From contig LT827128.1 in the NCBI GenBank assembly GCA_900170005.1, positions 2,786,168 through 2,850,167 on the forward strand: a stretch of DNA of 64,000 bases, read 5' to 3'. This document shows positions 33,192-41,988 of this stretch, piece by piece. The position numbers and the translations under genes are program-made. Every line of letters begins with the position of its first letter. The first letter of the stretch is position 1. This DNA is from Gordonibacter massiliensis (ex Traore et al. 2017) (GTDB taxonomy: Bacteria; Actinomycetota; Coriobacteriia; Coriobacteriales; Eggerthellaceae). The notes under the pieces were generated by a model, which saw nothing but the letters and a program-made list of their open reading frames with translations, did no database searches and had not been told where the DNA came from.

Positions 33192-33885
33192 CGACGAGGA
33201 GAGCATGAAAAACGTGGTGGAGCACATCGTGGTGCAAGGCGGCCACGAGTTCCTGTACGCGAAGAACGGTGCGGACGCGCTGGCGCTATTCGCCGATCGC
33301 GCGCCCGACCTCGTCATCCTCGACGTCATGATGCCCGACGTGAACGGTTTCGACGCGTGCGACGCCATTCGCCGTCGCGATCAGGACGTGCCCGTGATGT
33401 TCCTGTCGGCCAAAGGCGACATCGTCGACAAGAGCATGGGCTTCAAGATGGGTTGCGACGACTACCTGGTCAAGCCGTTCAGCCCCGCCGAACTGGCGCT
33501 GCGCATCGAGGCGCTGCTCCGCCGCCGCGACCATGCGCGGCCGGATGCCGCAGCGAAGCGCTCGACCATCGAAGCGGGCGATCTGGTGCTCGACCTGGGC
33601 AGCTACGAGGCGGTGAAAGCCGGACGTCCGTTGGATCTGACGGCCAAAGAGTTCGAGATACTTTCCTTCATGGCCCAGCATCCCGGTCAGGTGTTCACGC
33701 GCGACCAGCTCTTCGAGAACGTATGGGGCGAAGACGTCGTCAGCGACGCGAACACCATCACCGTGTTCATCCGCAAGATTCGCGAGAAGGTGGAAGACGA
33801 CCCTTCGAAGCCGCGCTACGTGCTCACCGTATGGGGCGTGGGGTATAAATTTGCCGCCTTTTCCACCTCTCATCAGGGACGGTAA
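33169..33885 (+). CDS. OmpR family response regulator
   Basis: The 238-residue protein has a receiver domain (phospho-acceptor Asp52 in LVILDVMMPDVNG, conserved Lys in LVKPFSP) and a C-terminal winged helix (LTAKEFEILSFMAQHPGQVF and ITVFIRKIREKVE). It overlaps the kinase gene, so the two are a pair. AGAGGAGAGG precedes the ATG. Direct repeats with 11-bp period start in its stop codon and lead into the DMSO-reductase-family gene, suggesting direct control. Confidence 0.93.
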   Translation: MARILLADDEESMKNVVEHIVVQGGHEFLYAKNGADALALFADRAPDLVILDVMMPDVNGFDACDAIRRRDQDVPVMFLSAKGDIVDKSMGFKMGCDDYLVKPFSPAELALRIEALLRRRDHARPDAAAKRSTIEAGDLVLDLGSYEAVKAGRPLDLTAKEFEILSFMAQHPGQVFTRDQLFENVWGEDVVSDANTITVFIRKIREKVEDDPSKPRYVLTVWGVGYKFAAFSTSHQGR

Positions 33886-33904
33886 TACTTCAGTAATACT
33901 TTGG
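33883..33904 (+). promoter_or_regulatory. Candidate response-regulator binding site (11-bp direct repeats)
   Basis: TAATACTTCAG TAATACTTTGG, followed by TAAGG, gives two good and one partial 11-bp direct repeat. OmpR/PhoB-type regulators bind such tandem sites. It lies 150 bp upstream of the molybdopterin oxidoreductase gene. Assignment to the adjacent regulator is inferred. Confidence 0.5.
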
Positions 33905-34056
33905 TAAGGGAAAAATAAGCTGCCGTCACAAAGAGCGTAACATTTCGCGCGTACCATCGACGGCAAGGACGAGGGGGCGCAGCCGGCAGGGGGACTGCTC
34001 GACGTGCGCGCTCCCCGCGTGCGAGGGAACCAATCTACGATGGGGGAGGATGACGT

Positions 34057-36435
34057 ATGCAGAAAACCGGATTGTCACGACGGTCGTTCTTGGCGCTTTC
34101 GGGCGCCGTGGGCGCGAGCGCGCTCATGTTCGGCGGCTGCGCGCCTAAGGGCGAGCAAGAGGCGAAGAAGGGCGATTCCGCATCGTCCGCCGACGACGGC
34201 ACGCAGGTGGTCAACACGTGCTCGACGTTCGACTGCGGCGGCAAGTGCCTGATCAAGGCGCACATGAAGGACGGCGCCATCGCGCGCATCGACACGCGCG
34301 GCGTGTACGAGGACGACGAGGCGAACCCCTGCCTGAAGGCGTGCGTGCGCGGCCGCTCGTATCGCAAGTGGCAGTACCATCCCGACCGCCTGCAACATCC
34401 CATGAAGCGCGTGGGCAAGCGCGGCGAGAACAAGTTCGAGCAGATCAGCTGGGACGAGGCCATCGACTTCATCGTGAGCGAGAACGAGCGCCTGCTGAAA
34501 GAGTACGGCCCGCTCACCCGCTACATCAACATCGGCACGGGCGACACCGGCGGCACCATCGTGCGTGCGAACCTCGCCGCGCGGTTCTGCGACGCCACCG
34601 GCGGCCACGTGGGCAACTACAACTCGGTGTCCATGGGCAACACGGGCACGGCCACCCCGTATATGTTCGGCGTTGCGTCGTCCGGCAGCAGCCTGCCCAG
34701 CCTGAAGGACACGAAGCTGGTCATTCTGTGGGGGCACAACCCCGCCGAGACGATCTTCGGCCTGTCGAACTACTACTTCCGCCAGATGAAGGAGAACGGC
34801 TGCAAGTTCATCGTCATCGACCCGCGCAACTCGAACACCGCGATCGAGCTGGCCGACGAGTGGATTCCCATTCTGCCCACCACCGACAACGCGCTCATGG
34901 ACGCCATGGCGTACGTCATCGTGACGGAGGGGTTGCACGACCAGAAGTTCCTGGACACGTTCGTGATCGGCTTCGACGAGGAGCACCTGCCCGAGGGCGT
35001 GGAGGCGAACCAGTCCTACCAGGCGTACCTGACCGGCGCGGCCGACGGTGTTGAGAAGACGCCCGAATGGGCCGAGCCCATCTGCAAGGTGCCGGCCGAC
35101 ACCATCCGCCGCATCGCGCGGGAGTACGCCACCACGAAGCCCGCGGCGCTCATCGAGGGCTGGGGTCCGCAGCGCCACGTGTGCGGCGAGCGCACGGCGT
35201 TGGGCGGCGGCATGCTGGCGTGCCTGACGGGCAACGTGGGCGTCGAAGGCGGTTGGGCCGGCGCGTACAACGGCTTCACGCGCAAGAGTCCCGTGGGCAT
35301 GGCCCCCTTGCCCGACAGCGTCGATTTCAAGACGGTGAGCGTTCCCATGTCGTCCGGCTGGATCGACGCCATCGACGACTACACCACCATGACCAAGGAG
35401 ACCGGTCTCACGGGCGCCGACAAGCTGGAGTACCCGGTGAAGATGCTCTGGAACATCGCGAGCGACTTCATGATGGCGTCGAACCCCGACATCAACCGCG
35501 TGCGCGCCATCTTGGAAGACGAGAGCAAGGTCGAGTGCATCATCACGTCCGACGTGCTCATGACGCCCACGGCGCAGTGGTCCGACATCGTCCTGCCGGC
35601 CTGCACGTGCTTCGAGCGCTGGAACGTGGGCGCCACGTGGAACAACGGCGACTACTTCATCCTATCCCAGAAACTGTGCGAGCCCTTGGGCGAAGCGCGC
35701 TCCGAGTACGACTGGCTCGCCGAGTGCGCCGACCGCATGGGTGTGAAAGACGTGTTCACCGGCGGCAAGACCGAAGAGGAGTGGGTGCGCTACATCGTCG
35801 AGGAAACGGCGAAGAAGTATCCCGAGGACGACCTGCCCGACTTCGACACCATGGTGAAAGAGGGCGTCGCCTACTTCAAGAAGGAAGAGCCCCGCGTGGC
35901 CTTCCAGAAGCAGATCGAGGACCCGAAGAACAATCCGTTCGAAACGGACTCGGGCAAGATCGAGCTGTTCTCGAAGAAGCTCTACGACATGCAGAACCCC
36001 GACGTCCCCGCCACGCCGCACTACGTTCCCGTGGCCGAGGGGCCGGGCGGCGAGCTCGCTGCCGCCTATCCGCTCCAGCTCATCGGATGGAAAACGAAGG
36101 CGCGCGACAACTCCAGCTACTTCACGCATCCGTGGCTCGTGCAGACGCAGGACACCGAGCTGTGGATCAACCCCATCGACGCCGAAGCGCGCGGCATCGC
36201 CGACGGTGACGAGGTGAAGGTGCTGAACGATCGCGGTGCCATGAAGATTCCGGCGAAGGTGACCACCCGCATCGTTCCCGGCTGCGTGGCCGCGCCCACC
36301 GGCTCCTGGTACAGCCCCGACGCCGAGGGAGTCGACCAGAACGGCTGCGTGAACGTGCTCACCTCGTCGGCGCGTACGTCGATGACGCACGGCAACACGC
36401 AGCACACCAACCTTGTCGAAGTCGCGAAGCTCTAG
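34057..36435 (+). CDS. DMSO-reductase-family catalytic subunit (Tat, lipoprotein-like)
   Basis: The 792-residue molybdopterin oxidoreductase begins with a Tat signal (LSRRSFLALSGAVGAS) ending in a lipobox-like MFGGC. A [4Fe-4S] site follows (CSTFDCGGKC and NPCLKACVRG). The molybdopterin-binding domains include GTGDTGGTIVRANLAARFC, VILWGHNPAETIF and, near the end, the cap domain ARGIADGDEVKVLNDRGAM. Length fits DmsA-like reductases of sulfoxides or N-oxides. The probable Mo-ligand region is GNYNSVSMGNTG, with Ser the likely ligand; this is not certain. Followed after 13 bp by its ferredoxin subunit. No TorD/DmsD chaperone or DmsC anchor gene is adjacent. Substrate unknown. Confidence 0.88.
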   Translation: MQKTGLSRRSFLALSGAVGASALMFGGCAPKGEQEAKKGDSASSADDGTQVVNTCSTFDCGGKCLIKAHMKDGAIARIDTRGVYEDDEANPCLKACVRGRSYRKWQYHPDRLQHPMKRVGKRGENKFEQISWDEAIDFIVSENERLLKEYGPLTRYINIGTGDTGGTIVRANLAARFCDATGGHVGNYNSVSMGNTGTATPYMFGVASSGSSLPSLKDTKLVILWGHNPAETIFGLSNYYFRQMKENGCKFIVIDPRNSNTAIELADEWIPILPTTDNALMDAMAYVIVTEGLHDQKFLDTFVIGFDEEHLPEGVEANQSYQAYLTGAADGVEKTPEWAEPICKVPADTIRRIAREYATTKPAALIEGWGPQRHVCGERTALGGGMLACLTGNVGVEGGWAGAYNGFTRKSPVGMAPLPDSVDFKTVSVPMSSGWIDAIDDYTTMTKETGLTGADKLEYPVKMLWNIASDFMMASNPDINRVRAILEDESKVECIITSDVLMTPTAQWSDIVLPACTCFERWNVGATWNNGDYFILSQKLCEPLGEARSEYDWLAECADRMGVKDVFTGGKTEEEWVRYIVEETAKKYPEDDLPDFDTMVKEGVAYFKKEEPRVAFQKQIEDPKNNPFETDSGKIELFSKKLYDMQNPDVPATPHYVPVAEGPGGELAAAYPLQLIGWKTKARDNSSYFTHPWLVQTQDTELWINPIDAEARGIADGDEVKVLNDRGAMKIPAKVTTRIVPGCVAAPTGSWYSPDAEGVDQNGCVNVLTSSARTSMTHGNTQHTNLVEVAKL

Positions 36436-36448
36436 GAGGGGACGAGCC

Positions 36449-37030
36449 ATGACCCAATACGGATTCCATATGCGCCAAGATCTGTGCACGGGCTGCCATG
36501 CCTGCCAGATGGCCTGCAAAGACGAGAAGAACCTCGACGACGCGCGGCTGTTCCGCCACGTGTTCGAGACGGAGGGCGGCGCGTTCTCGGCCGCCGGGAG
36601 CGGTTACGTGCACGACGCGTTCGCGTTCTACACGTCCATGTCATGCAACCACTGCGAGCGCCCCGCCTGCCTGGGCGTGTGCCCAGCGGGCGCCATCGCC
36701 AAGGACGAGAAAACCGGCATCGTTACGTACGACGGCGAGCTGTGCATCGGCTGCAAGTACTGCGAGCAGGCGTGCCCGTACGGCGCGCCCCAGTACGACG
36801 AGGTGGCCGGCAAGATGACCAAGTGCGACCTCTGCGCCGATCGCGTGGCGGCGGGAGAGCTGCCGGTGTGCGTGGCGGCCTGCCCGTTCAACGCGCTCGA
36901 GTTCGGTGAGCTTGACGACTTGCGCGCAAAGTACGGCGATGCGGTGACCACCCTCGGCCTTCCCGAGGACACCACCGGCCCCAGCATCGTCATCACCCCG
37001 CACGCCACGAACGCGACCTCAGCAGCGTAA
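36449..37030 (+). CDS. Four-cluster ferredoxin subunit (DmsB/NrfC type)
   Basis: The 193-residue protein has four [4Fe-4S] cysteine groups: CTGCHACQMACK, CNHCERPACLGVCPAGA, CIGCKYCEQACPYG and CDLCADR...CVAACP. It passes electrons to the molybdopterin subunit encoded upstream. AGGAGGGG precedes the ATG. A membrane quinol-oxidising subunit is expected next but is missing; ribosomal protein genes follow. Confidence 0.92.
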   Translation: MTQYGFHMRQDLCTGCHACQMACKDEKNLDDARLFRHVFETEGGAFSAAGSGYVHDAFAFYTSMSCNHCERPACLGVCPAGAIAKDEKTGIVTYDGELCIGCKYCEQACPYGAPQYDEVAGKMTKCDLCADRVAAGELPVCVAACPFNALEFGELDDLRAKYGDAVTTLGLPEDTTGPSIVITPHATNATSAA

Positions 37031-37068
37031 CGACAGCGTTTCCCTTTCCAACAACTCTTCCCTCCCAT

Positions 37069-37095
37069 CGGCCCCGCAAGCACCACGCGGGGCCG
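37069..37095 (+). terminator. Hairpin after the oxidoreductase pair
   Basis: CGGCCCCGC and GCGGGGCCG form a 9-bp stem with a 9-nt loop, 38 bp after the stop codon. No clear T-run. Confidence 0.5.
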
Positions 37096-37163
37096 ACCTG
37101 GTTTCGGTCGCGCATCGCATGCGCAAAACTTCTGCAGATCGCGCGCATCGTGGGGGAAATTCG

Positions 37164-37193
37164 TTGACTTTGTGAACTTTCCCGGCATACAAT
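37164..37193 (+). promoter_or_regulatory. rplM-rpsI promoter and long leader
   Basis: TTGACT (37164-37169), 18-bp spacer, TACAAT (37188-37193). Transcription from here gives a leader of about 260 nt before rplM, with no convincing ORF and several GC-rich potential stems. Leaders upstream of rplM bind L13 in some bacteria; I see no specific match to that motif. The 430-bp gap otherwise holds only the upstream hairpin. Confidence 0.6.
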
Positions 37194-37460
37194 GCAAAGG
37201 TTCGCTTTCAAAAGCCCCGTGCATGCAGCGAAAACGGAGACGCAGACAAAGGAGTCCAGGCCGGAGTCGCGTGTCAGCGTAGGAACCTGACGTCCGTCTC
37301 ACCTGCACTTTTGAAAACCGACGCGCCGCTTCCGCACCATGGACGACAACCGGCGAGGCTCGACCTCGAAGGGAATCGCCCGGACGCGTGGAGAGCGGTA
37401 ATCCCGGCGGGCGCGTTCGCGCGCGCACGGCGGAATGTAAGATTATTGGAGGAAGCAGAA

Positions 37461-37895
37461 GTGAAGACGTATTACGCGAAGCCCAACGAAGTTGAGCGCG
37501 AATGGGTCTTGATCGACGCCACGGACCAGGTTCTGGGCCGCGTCGCCGTGAAGGCCGCGCACATCCTGAAGGGCAAGCACAAGCCGCAGTACACCCCGCA
37601 TGTCGACACCGGCGACTTCGTCGTCATCATCAACGCGGACAAGATCCGCGTGACGGGCAACAAGGCCGACGACAAGCGTTACTACCGCCACAGCGGTTTC
37701 CCCGGCGGCTTGAAGTCCGAGACCTTCAACGAGGCCATGGCCAAGCATCCCGAGCGCGTGATCGAGCATGCCGTGAAGGGCATGCTGCCGAAGAACACGC
37801 TGGGTCGCGCCATGGGCAAGAAGCTCAAGGTCTACGTTGGTGCGGAGCATCCGCACATGGCTCAGCAGCCCCGCGAGATTAAGATGGAGGGTTAA
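37461..37895 (+). CDS. rplM: Ribosomal protein L13
   Basis: The 144-residue protein is a clear L13 (uL13): [52 protein letters not shown], and [20 protein letters not shown]. It binds 23S rRNA early in 50S assembly. GTG start with GGAGGAAG upstream. The standard rplM-rpsI operon order is kept, with 3 bp between the genes. Confidence 0.98.
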   Translation: MKTYYAKPNEVEREWVLIDATDQVLGRVAVKAAHILKGKHKPQYTPHVDTGDFVVIINADKIRVTGNKADDKRYYRHSGFPGGLKSETFNEAMAKHPERVIEHAVKGMLPKNTLGRAMGKKLKVYVGAEHPHMAQQPREIKMEG

Positions 37896-37898
37896 ACA

Positions 37899-38291
37899 AT
37901 GGCAGGTGAAGCTTTGTACTACGGCACCGGCCGTCGTAAGAACGCCGTCGCTCGCGTGCGTCTCGTTCCCGGCACCGGCAAGGTTACGGTCAACGGCCGC
38001 GAGGCTCTGCAGTACTTCGGCCGCCAGGCTCTGGTGGACTACGCCAAGACGCCGTTCAAGGTGACCGACACGATGGACCACTTCGACGTCATCGCCCGTA
38101 TCGATGGCGGCGGCATCTCGGGTCAGTCCGGCGCTCTGCGCCACGGCATCGCCCGCGCGCTGCTCGCGGCCGGCGACTACCGCGGCGAGCTGAAGAAGGC
38201 CGGCTACCTCACGCGTGACGCCCGTATGGTGGAGCGCAAGAAGTACGGCCTGAAGAAGGCCCGCAAGCGCCCGCAGTTCAGCAAGCGCTAA
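37899..38291 (+). CDS. rpsI: Ribosomal protein S9
   Basis: The 130-residue protein is S9 (uS9), with [38 protein letters not shown] and the conserved C-terminal [12 protein letters not shown], whose last Arg reaches the P-site tRNA. GGAGG overlaps the end of rplM. A strong terminator follows. Confidence 0.98.
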   Translation: MAGEALYYGTGRRKNAVARVRLVPGTGKVTVNGREALQYFGRQALVDYAKTPFKVTDTMDHFDVIARIDGGGISGQSGALRHGIARALLAAGDYRGELKKAGYLTRDARMVERKKYGLKKARKRPQFSKR

Positions 38292-38321
38292 GCCGAACAA
38301 CGCAATCGCTCGGCTCTTTGG

Positions 38322-38353
38322 CCCGCTTCCGAAAGGAGGCGGGCTATTTCTTT
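38322..38353 (+). terminator. Rho-independent terminator of rplM-rpsI
   Basis: GCCCGCTTCC/GGAGGCGGGC, a 10-bp stem with one G-U pair and a GAAA loop, followed by TATTTCTTTTTC. Confidence 0.85.
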
Positions 38354-38486
38354 TTCTGCCTCTTTGCCGAGCGCGGTTGGTGCGGGTTTGCTGTGTTCCG
38401 CTCCGTAGAATGCACTTGCTATCGGGCGCCTTGCGCCTGCATGACGGATAGGCCCACCAAGCGGCGCATCGTGCCGGGCGGGTCGG

Positions 38487-40409
38487 ATGGCGAGAGGCGC
38501 GGATCTGGAAAAACGAGGGGCACAAGCGCAGGACGAGCCGCATCGTCCATCGGCCGTCGCGGCGAAACGCGACGATGCGCTCGCGCGCGCGATAGCCGTT
38601 TTGGTGTCGCTTGTGGTCGTGGGATCGATAGCGGCCCTCGTGGGCTCGTGGCGCGGCGATGCCGGCAATCCGGCGTTCGACGGCGCCGTGGGCGAGGTGA
38701 CCATGCTCTCGATAGACGGAACGTACCGCATCGGCGACGGGGAGTGGCGACCTGCCGACGGCTCCTCGTTCGAAGCCGCGCTCGTGGGCGTGCAGTCGGT
38801 GACGGTGCGGGGGCGGCTGTCCCATGCTGTGCCGGAAGGCGAGCGCGTGAACCTGCGCTTGAGCAGCACGTCGTGCGTCGTCCGAGTGAACGGGATGGAG
38901 GCGTTCTCGTTCGACGGCCGCAGCGGTACGGGCCCGGCCAGCGAGCCCATGCTGGGTTGGGTGGGCTTCACGTCTCCCGGCATAACCGAAGGCGACCAGG
39001 TGGAAGTGGAGCTGCGCAGCGCCTCGCGGTGGAGCTCGCTCGGGGATTACGAGCTCACGTTCCGCACGCTGAACGCCGGCGATGCGGACTCCCTGCGCAG
39101 GGCCATGACGCAGCTGTTCTTCCCGATGCTCGCGTGCGGTGCGGCCGTGCTGTGCGCCGGCGTCGTGCTGCTTTTGGTGGCGAGCCTGGGACATCTCATC
39201 GGCGTGCCCAAAGAGCGGGGCGGCATGCTGTTCGCCGTCTACGTGCTGCTGGGCGGCGTGTGGATATTCTTCTGCTTCGACTACGTCACGCTGTTCATTC
39301 CCCATCCGCAGTTCACGGCTACCGTTAGCCTGCTGGCGCAAGATGCGATGCCGCTCGCGCTCGTCGGATACGTGATCCAACGATCGGCCGGCACGTTGCG
39401 GAGGTTCGCCCGGGCCGTGCTCGCCGCGATGGCGGCCGTCGAGGCGACGGCGATAGCGTTGCGTGTCGCCGGGGTTTGCTCGCTGTTCGACGCGAACATA
39501 CTCATCGTAACGTTGTTCGTGACGGCCGAGGTCGCCGTGGTGGGCGCGTTCGCGTTCCGCGCTGTTCGGTCAAGCAATCGGGAGATGCGGGAAGCGGCCG
39601 TTGTCGTGCTGCCATGCACGGTGGGATCGCTGCTCGAGGCGCTTTCGTTCCTTGTGTGGGGCGTGTCGACGGGGTTCGCGTTGACGGCGGGCATCGCGGT
39701 GTCGGCGGCCTTCCGCTTCGTGGCTCTGTATGCATACGCGCGCAAGCAGGTCGAGCTTGCCGAGCGGGCCCGCCGCGCCGAGCAGGAGCTCGTCCAGTCG
39801 CGCGTAGCTATCGCGCTTTCGCAAATACAGCCCCACTTCCTGTACAACGCGCTCGCCACCATCCAATACCTCTGCACCGAGGACCCGCCGCTCGCGGCGC
39901 GCACAGTGGACGATTTCGCACGCTACCTGCGCGGCAACATGGACTCGCTCACGAACGACCGGCCCATCCCGCTCACGCGCGAGTTGGAGCACCTTCGCCA
40001 TTACGTGGCCATTGAGCAGCTCCGTTTTCCGCATATCGACGTTGAGTTCGATGTGGAGGAAGAACAATTCCTGTTGCCGGCGCTCACTGTGCAACCGCTG
40101 GTGGAGAACGCCGTTCGACACGGGCTTCGCAATCGCGCGCAAGGCGGGACGGTGACGGTGTCGACGCGTTCCGGCGAAGGATGCTTTTTGGTGTGTGTGA
40201 GCGACAACGGAATGGGGTTCGAGCGCGCTTTGGATGTGCCCGACATCGCCGATGCGCCCCAAGACTTCGCTGCGCGCCTCGATCCGGTCCGCAGTCATAT
40301 CGGGCTGTCGAACGTGGCGTTTCGCGTGCGGTCGTTGTGCGGCGGCTCCGTGTCGCTGCGCAGCCGGCCCGGCGAAGGATGCCGTGTGACCGTGACGATC
40401 CCGCGATAG
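38487..40409 (+). CDS. Orphan LytS/YehU-type histidine kinase with 7TMR-DISM-like sensor
   Basis: The 640-residue protein has one N-terminal TM segment (about 35-53), an extracytoplasmic beta-rich domain (about 60-195) resembling the 7TMR-DISM extracellular domain, then seven or eight TM segments (about 205-420), and a His_kinase domain (LSQIQPHFLYNALATIQYL) with HATPase (VQPLVENAVRHGL, VSDNGMGFE). Such kinases usually pair with LytTR response regulators, often for peptide, envelope or carbohydrate signals. No response regulator is adjacent. The ATG at 38487 has only a weak site (GGGCGGG), so the exact start is uncertain. Confidence 0.85.
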   Translation: MARGADLEKRGAQAQDEPHRPSAVAAKRDDALARAIAVLVSLVVVGSIAALVGSWRGDAGNPAFDGAVGEVTMLSIDGTYRIGDGEWRPADGSSFEAALVGVQSVTVRGRLSHAVPEGERVNLRLSSTSCVVRVNGMEAFSFDGRSGTGPASEPMLGWVGFTSPGITEGDQVEVELRSASRWSSLGDYELTFRTLNAGDADSLRRAMTQLFFPMLACGAAVLCAGVVLLLVASLGHLIGVPKERGGMLFAVYVLLGGVWIFFCFDYVTLFIPHPQFTATVSLLAQDAMPLALVGYVIQRSAGTLRRFARAVLAAMAAVEATAIALRVAGVCSLFDANILIVTLFVTAEVAVVGAFAFRAVRSSNREMREAAVVVLPCTVGSLLEALSFLVWGVSTGFALTAGIAVSAAFRFVALYAYARKQVELAERARRAEQELVQSRVAIALSQIQPHFLYNALATIQYLCTEDPPLAARTVDDFARYLRGNMDSLTNDRPIPLTRELEHLRHYVAIEQLRFPHIDVEFDVEEEQFLLPALTVQPLVENAVRHGLRNRAQGGTVTVSTRSGEGCFLVCVSDNGMGFERALDVPDIADAPQDFAARLDPVRSHIGLSNVAFRVRSLCGGSVSLRSRPGEGCRVTVTIPR

Positions 40410-40485
40410 CCCGCTCTGCAGGCGAAGCGGCATGGCACGCGTCTGTTTTCCGCTCGCGTCCAGCCCCGTGCGGATTTGTTCCTGC

Positions 40486-40545
40486 GCGCGTCCGGCTCCA
40501 TGCATGTCCGGCCCGTGCGCGTCCGGCCCGTGCGTGTCCGGCATC
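40486..40545. repeat. 15-bp tandem repeat (TGCGCGTCCGGCCCG)
   Basis: Four units of 15 bp starting at 40486, 40501, 40516 and 40531 vary at a few positions; a diverged fifth lies near 40454. The array fills part of the gap between the histidine kinase and PASTA genes. It is readable as an ORF in one frame, but no ribosome-binding site supports that. Confidence 0.65.
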
Positions 40546-40656
40546 GTTCGCGCCCAGTCGCGTGCTGTGCCGGTCTTGCGTCCGCGGAGGTATTTTGATG
40601 TGCATGGAGGCGTATAGTCCGCGTTCAAGGAGTTCTCGAACGATAGGAGGGCGAAC

Positions 40657-41661
40657 ATGCTGACGGTAAACAAGGCGATGCATTCGCCGAAGCGCGGTTG
40701 GCTCGTTGCGGCATGCGCGGCGCTGCTCGCGTGCGGGCTGCTGGTCGGCCTCGTAGGATGCAGCTGCGGCAGCGACCAGAACCAGGGCGGCAAGCAGGAA
40801 ACCGAGAAAAAAGCCGAGGATACGAAGATGCCACCGAACGTGGTGGGCATGACGAAGGACGATGCGGCCCGCGTCATCGCCGACGCCGGCTTCAAGGTGG
40901 GCACCGTCACCGAGGAGGAGAGCGACAAGGTGGCCATCGGCATGGTGGTGAGCCAGAAGCCAGGCTCGGGCACCGAGGCGAAGCCCGGCTCGACGATCGA
41001 CTACGTGGTGTCGAAGGGCGTGAAAAAAACGCCCGCACAGGTGGCCGTACCGAACCTTGCGGGCATGACGCAAACGCAGGCTGAAGACGCCCTCGCGAAG
41101 GCCAAGCTCGTGTCGAAAGCCGAAGACCCGGTGTACGCCGACGGTGTGGAGCCCGGCAAGATATTCAAGCAGTCCGTCGCCCCCGACACGAAGGTCGAGG
41201 AAGGCACGGCGGTGAGCTTCGTGGCGGCGCTGGGCAAAGAGGTCGTAGCCGTGCCGAACGTGGCGAACATGGCGAAGGACGCGGCCATCAAAGCGCTGAC
41301 GAGCGCTTCGTTCAACGTCGACATTGTTGAGATGTACAGCTCGTCGGTGGCCGCCGGCAACGTGATCGGGCAGAACCCCAACCCGAAGATCCAGTGCGTG
41401 AAGGGCACCACGGTGACGCTCTCCATCTCGAAGGGTGCCGCGCCCGCTCCGAAGGAGCAGGTGGCCATGCCCGACTTCATGACGCTGTCTGTCGAGCAGG
41501 CGGAAGCCGTGTGCTCGAATGCCGGCCTGAAATGCGCGTTCACGGGTGCCGACAGCGGCACGGTGGTGGCCCAAAGCATCGTGGCCGGCACGAAGGTCGA
41601 CCGCGGCACCACGGTAACGCTCACGATAGAGGAGCTGCCGACCCTGGCGACGGAGGGGTAG
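40657..41661 (+). CDS. PASTA-repeat lipoprotein
   Basis: The 334-residue protein has a signal peptide with lipobox GLVGC, a Lys/Glu-rich linker, and four PASTA domains (about 57-122, 127-193, 195-262, 268-330), recognisable from PNVVGMTKDDAARVIADAGF, VPNLAGMTQTQAEDALAKA, VPNVANMAKDAAIKALTSA and MPDFMTLSVEQAEAVCSNAG. PASTA domains bind muropeptides or lipid II in cell-wall kinases and penicillin-binding proteins, but no kinase or transpeptidase domain is attached here. AGGAGGG lies upstream of the ATG. A stand-alone wall-sensing or scaffold role is inferred. Confidence 0.88.
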   Translation: MLTVNKAMHSPKRGWLVAACAALLACGLLVGLVGCSCGSDQNQGGKQETEKKAEDTKMPPNVVGMTKDDAARVIADAGFKVGTVTEEESDKVAIGMVVSQKPGSGTEAKPGSTIDYVVSKGVKKTPAQVAVPNLAGMTQTQAEDALAKAKLVSKAEDPVYADGVEPGKIFKQSVAPDTKVEEGTAVSFVAALGKEVVAVPNVANMAKDAAIKALTSASFNVDIVEMYSSSVAAGNVIGQNPNPKIQCVKGTTVTLSISKGAAPAPKEQVAMPDFMTLSVEQAEAVCSNAGLKCAFTGADSGTVVAQSIVAGTKVDRGTTVTLTIEELPTLATEG

Positions 41662-41687
41662 GCGCGCAAGCATAGCATGTTTCCGAA

Positions 41688-41719
41688 GGGCCTGCGCTCA
41701 CGATGCGCGGGCCCTTTTT
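41688..41719 (+). terminator. Terminator of the PASTA gene
   Basis: GGGCCTGCGC/GCGCGGGCCC stem (one G-U-type pair) followed by TTTTTG. Confidence 0.75.
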
Positions 41720-41730
41720 GCGTGGAGCGC

Positions 41731-41796
41731 GGAACACTGTCGGCCCAAAAGTACGGAATTCGTCTCGAAAACGTGTTTTTGGGCCGACAGTGTTCC
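41731..41796. repeat. ACTGTCGGCCCAAAA palindromic repeat, copy 1
   Basis: GGAACACTGTCGGCCCAAAA at the left and its reverse complement at the right enclose CGGAATTCGTCTCGAAAACG. The same outer arms and a closely related core, in reverse orientation, recur at 50031-50089. Confidence 0.8.
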
Positions 41797-41884
41797 GCGT
41801 TTTATGGCGGGAGACGCGCAACAGGGAACATTGTCGAAAAAAGCTGATTGCTATGATCCGTCTCGTCTCCTATATGCTTATGAC

Positions 41885-41925
41885 TATTAGTTGATATTGT
41901 CTAATAATAAAATATGTCTTACAAT
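41885..41925 (+). promoter_or_regulatory. Promoter and operator-like palindrome before the radical SAM operon
   Basis: TTGTCT (41897-41902), 17-bp spacer and TACAAT (41920-41925) form a plausible promoter. An inverted repeat, TATTAG-N10-CTAATA (41885-41906), overlaps the -35 region, the usual position for repressor control. The stretch 41840-41940 is AT-rich compared with its surroundings. Confidence 0.5.
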
Positions 41926-41988
41926 TGCGTAACGCTTATAAATGGCGCCGTGGAGCCGTCGCGGTCGCCACGGCAAGAGGAGGTAGTT

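Noticed and set aside
37194-37460. A known L13-binding leader or riboswitch before rplM
   Set aside because: The leader is long and has a clear promoter, but I could not match a specific conserved structure, so only the promoter and leader are reported.
40432-40617. 61-codon ORF over the 15-bp tandem repeat
   Set aside because: No ribosome-binding site and a low-complexity product; the repeat period of 15 keeps any frame open by chance.
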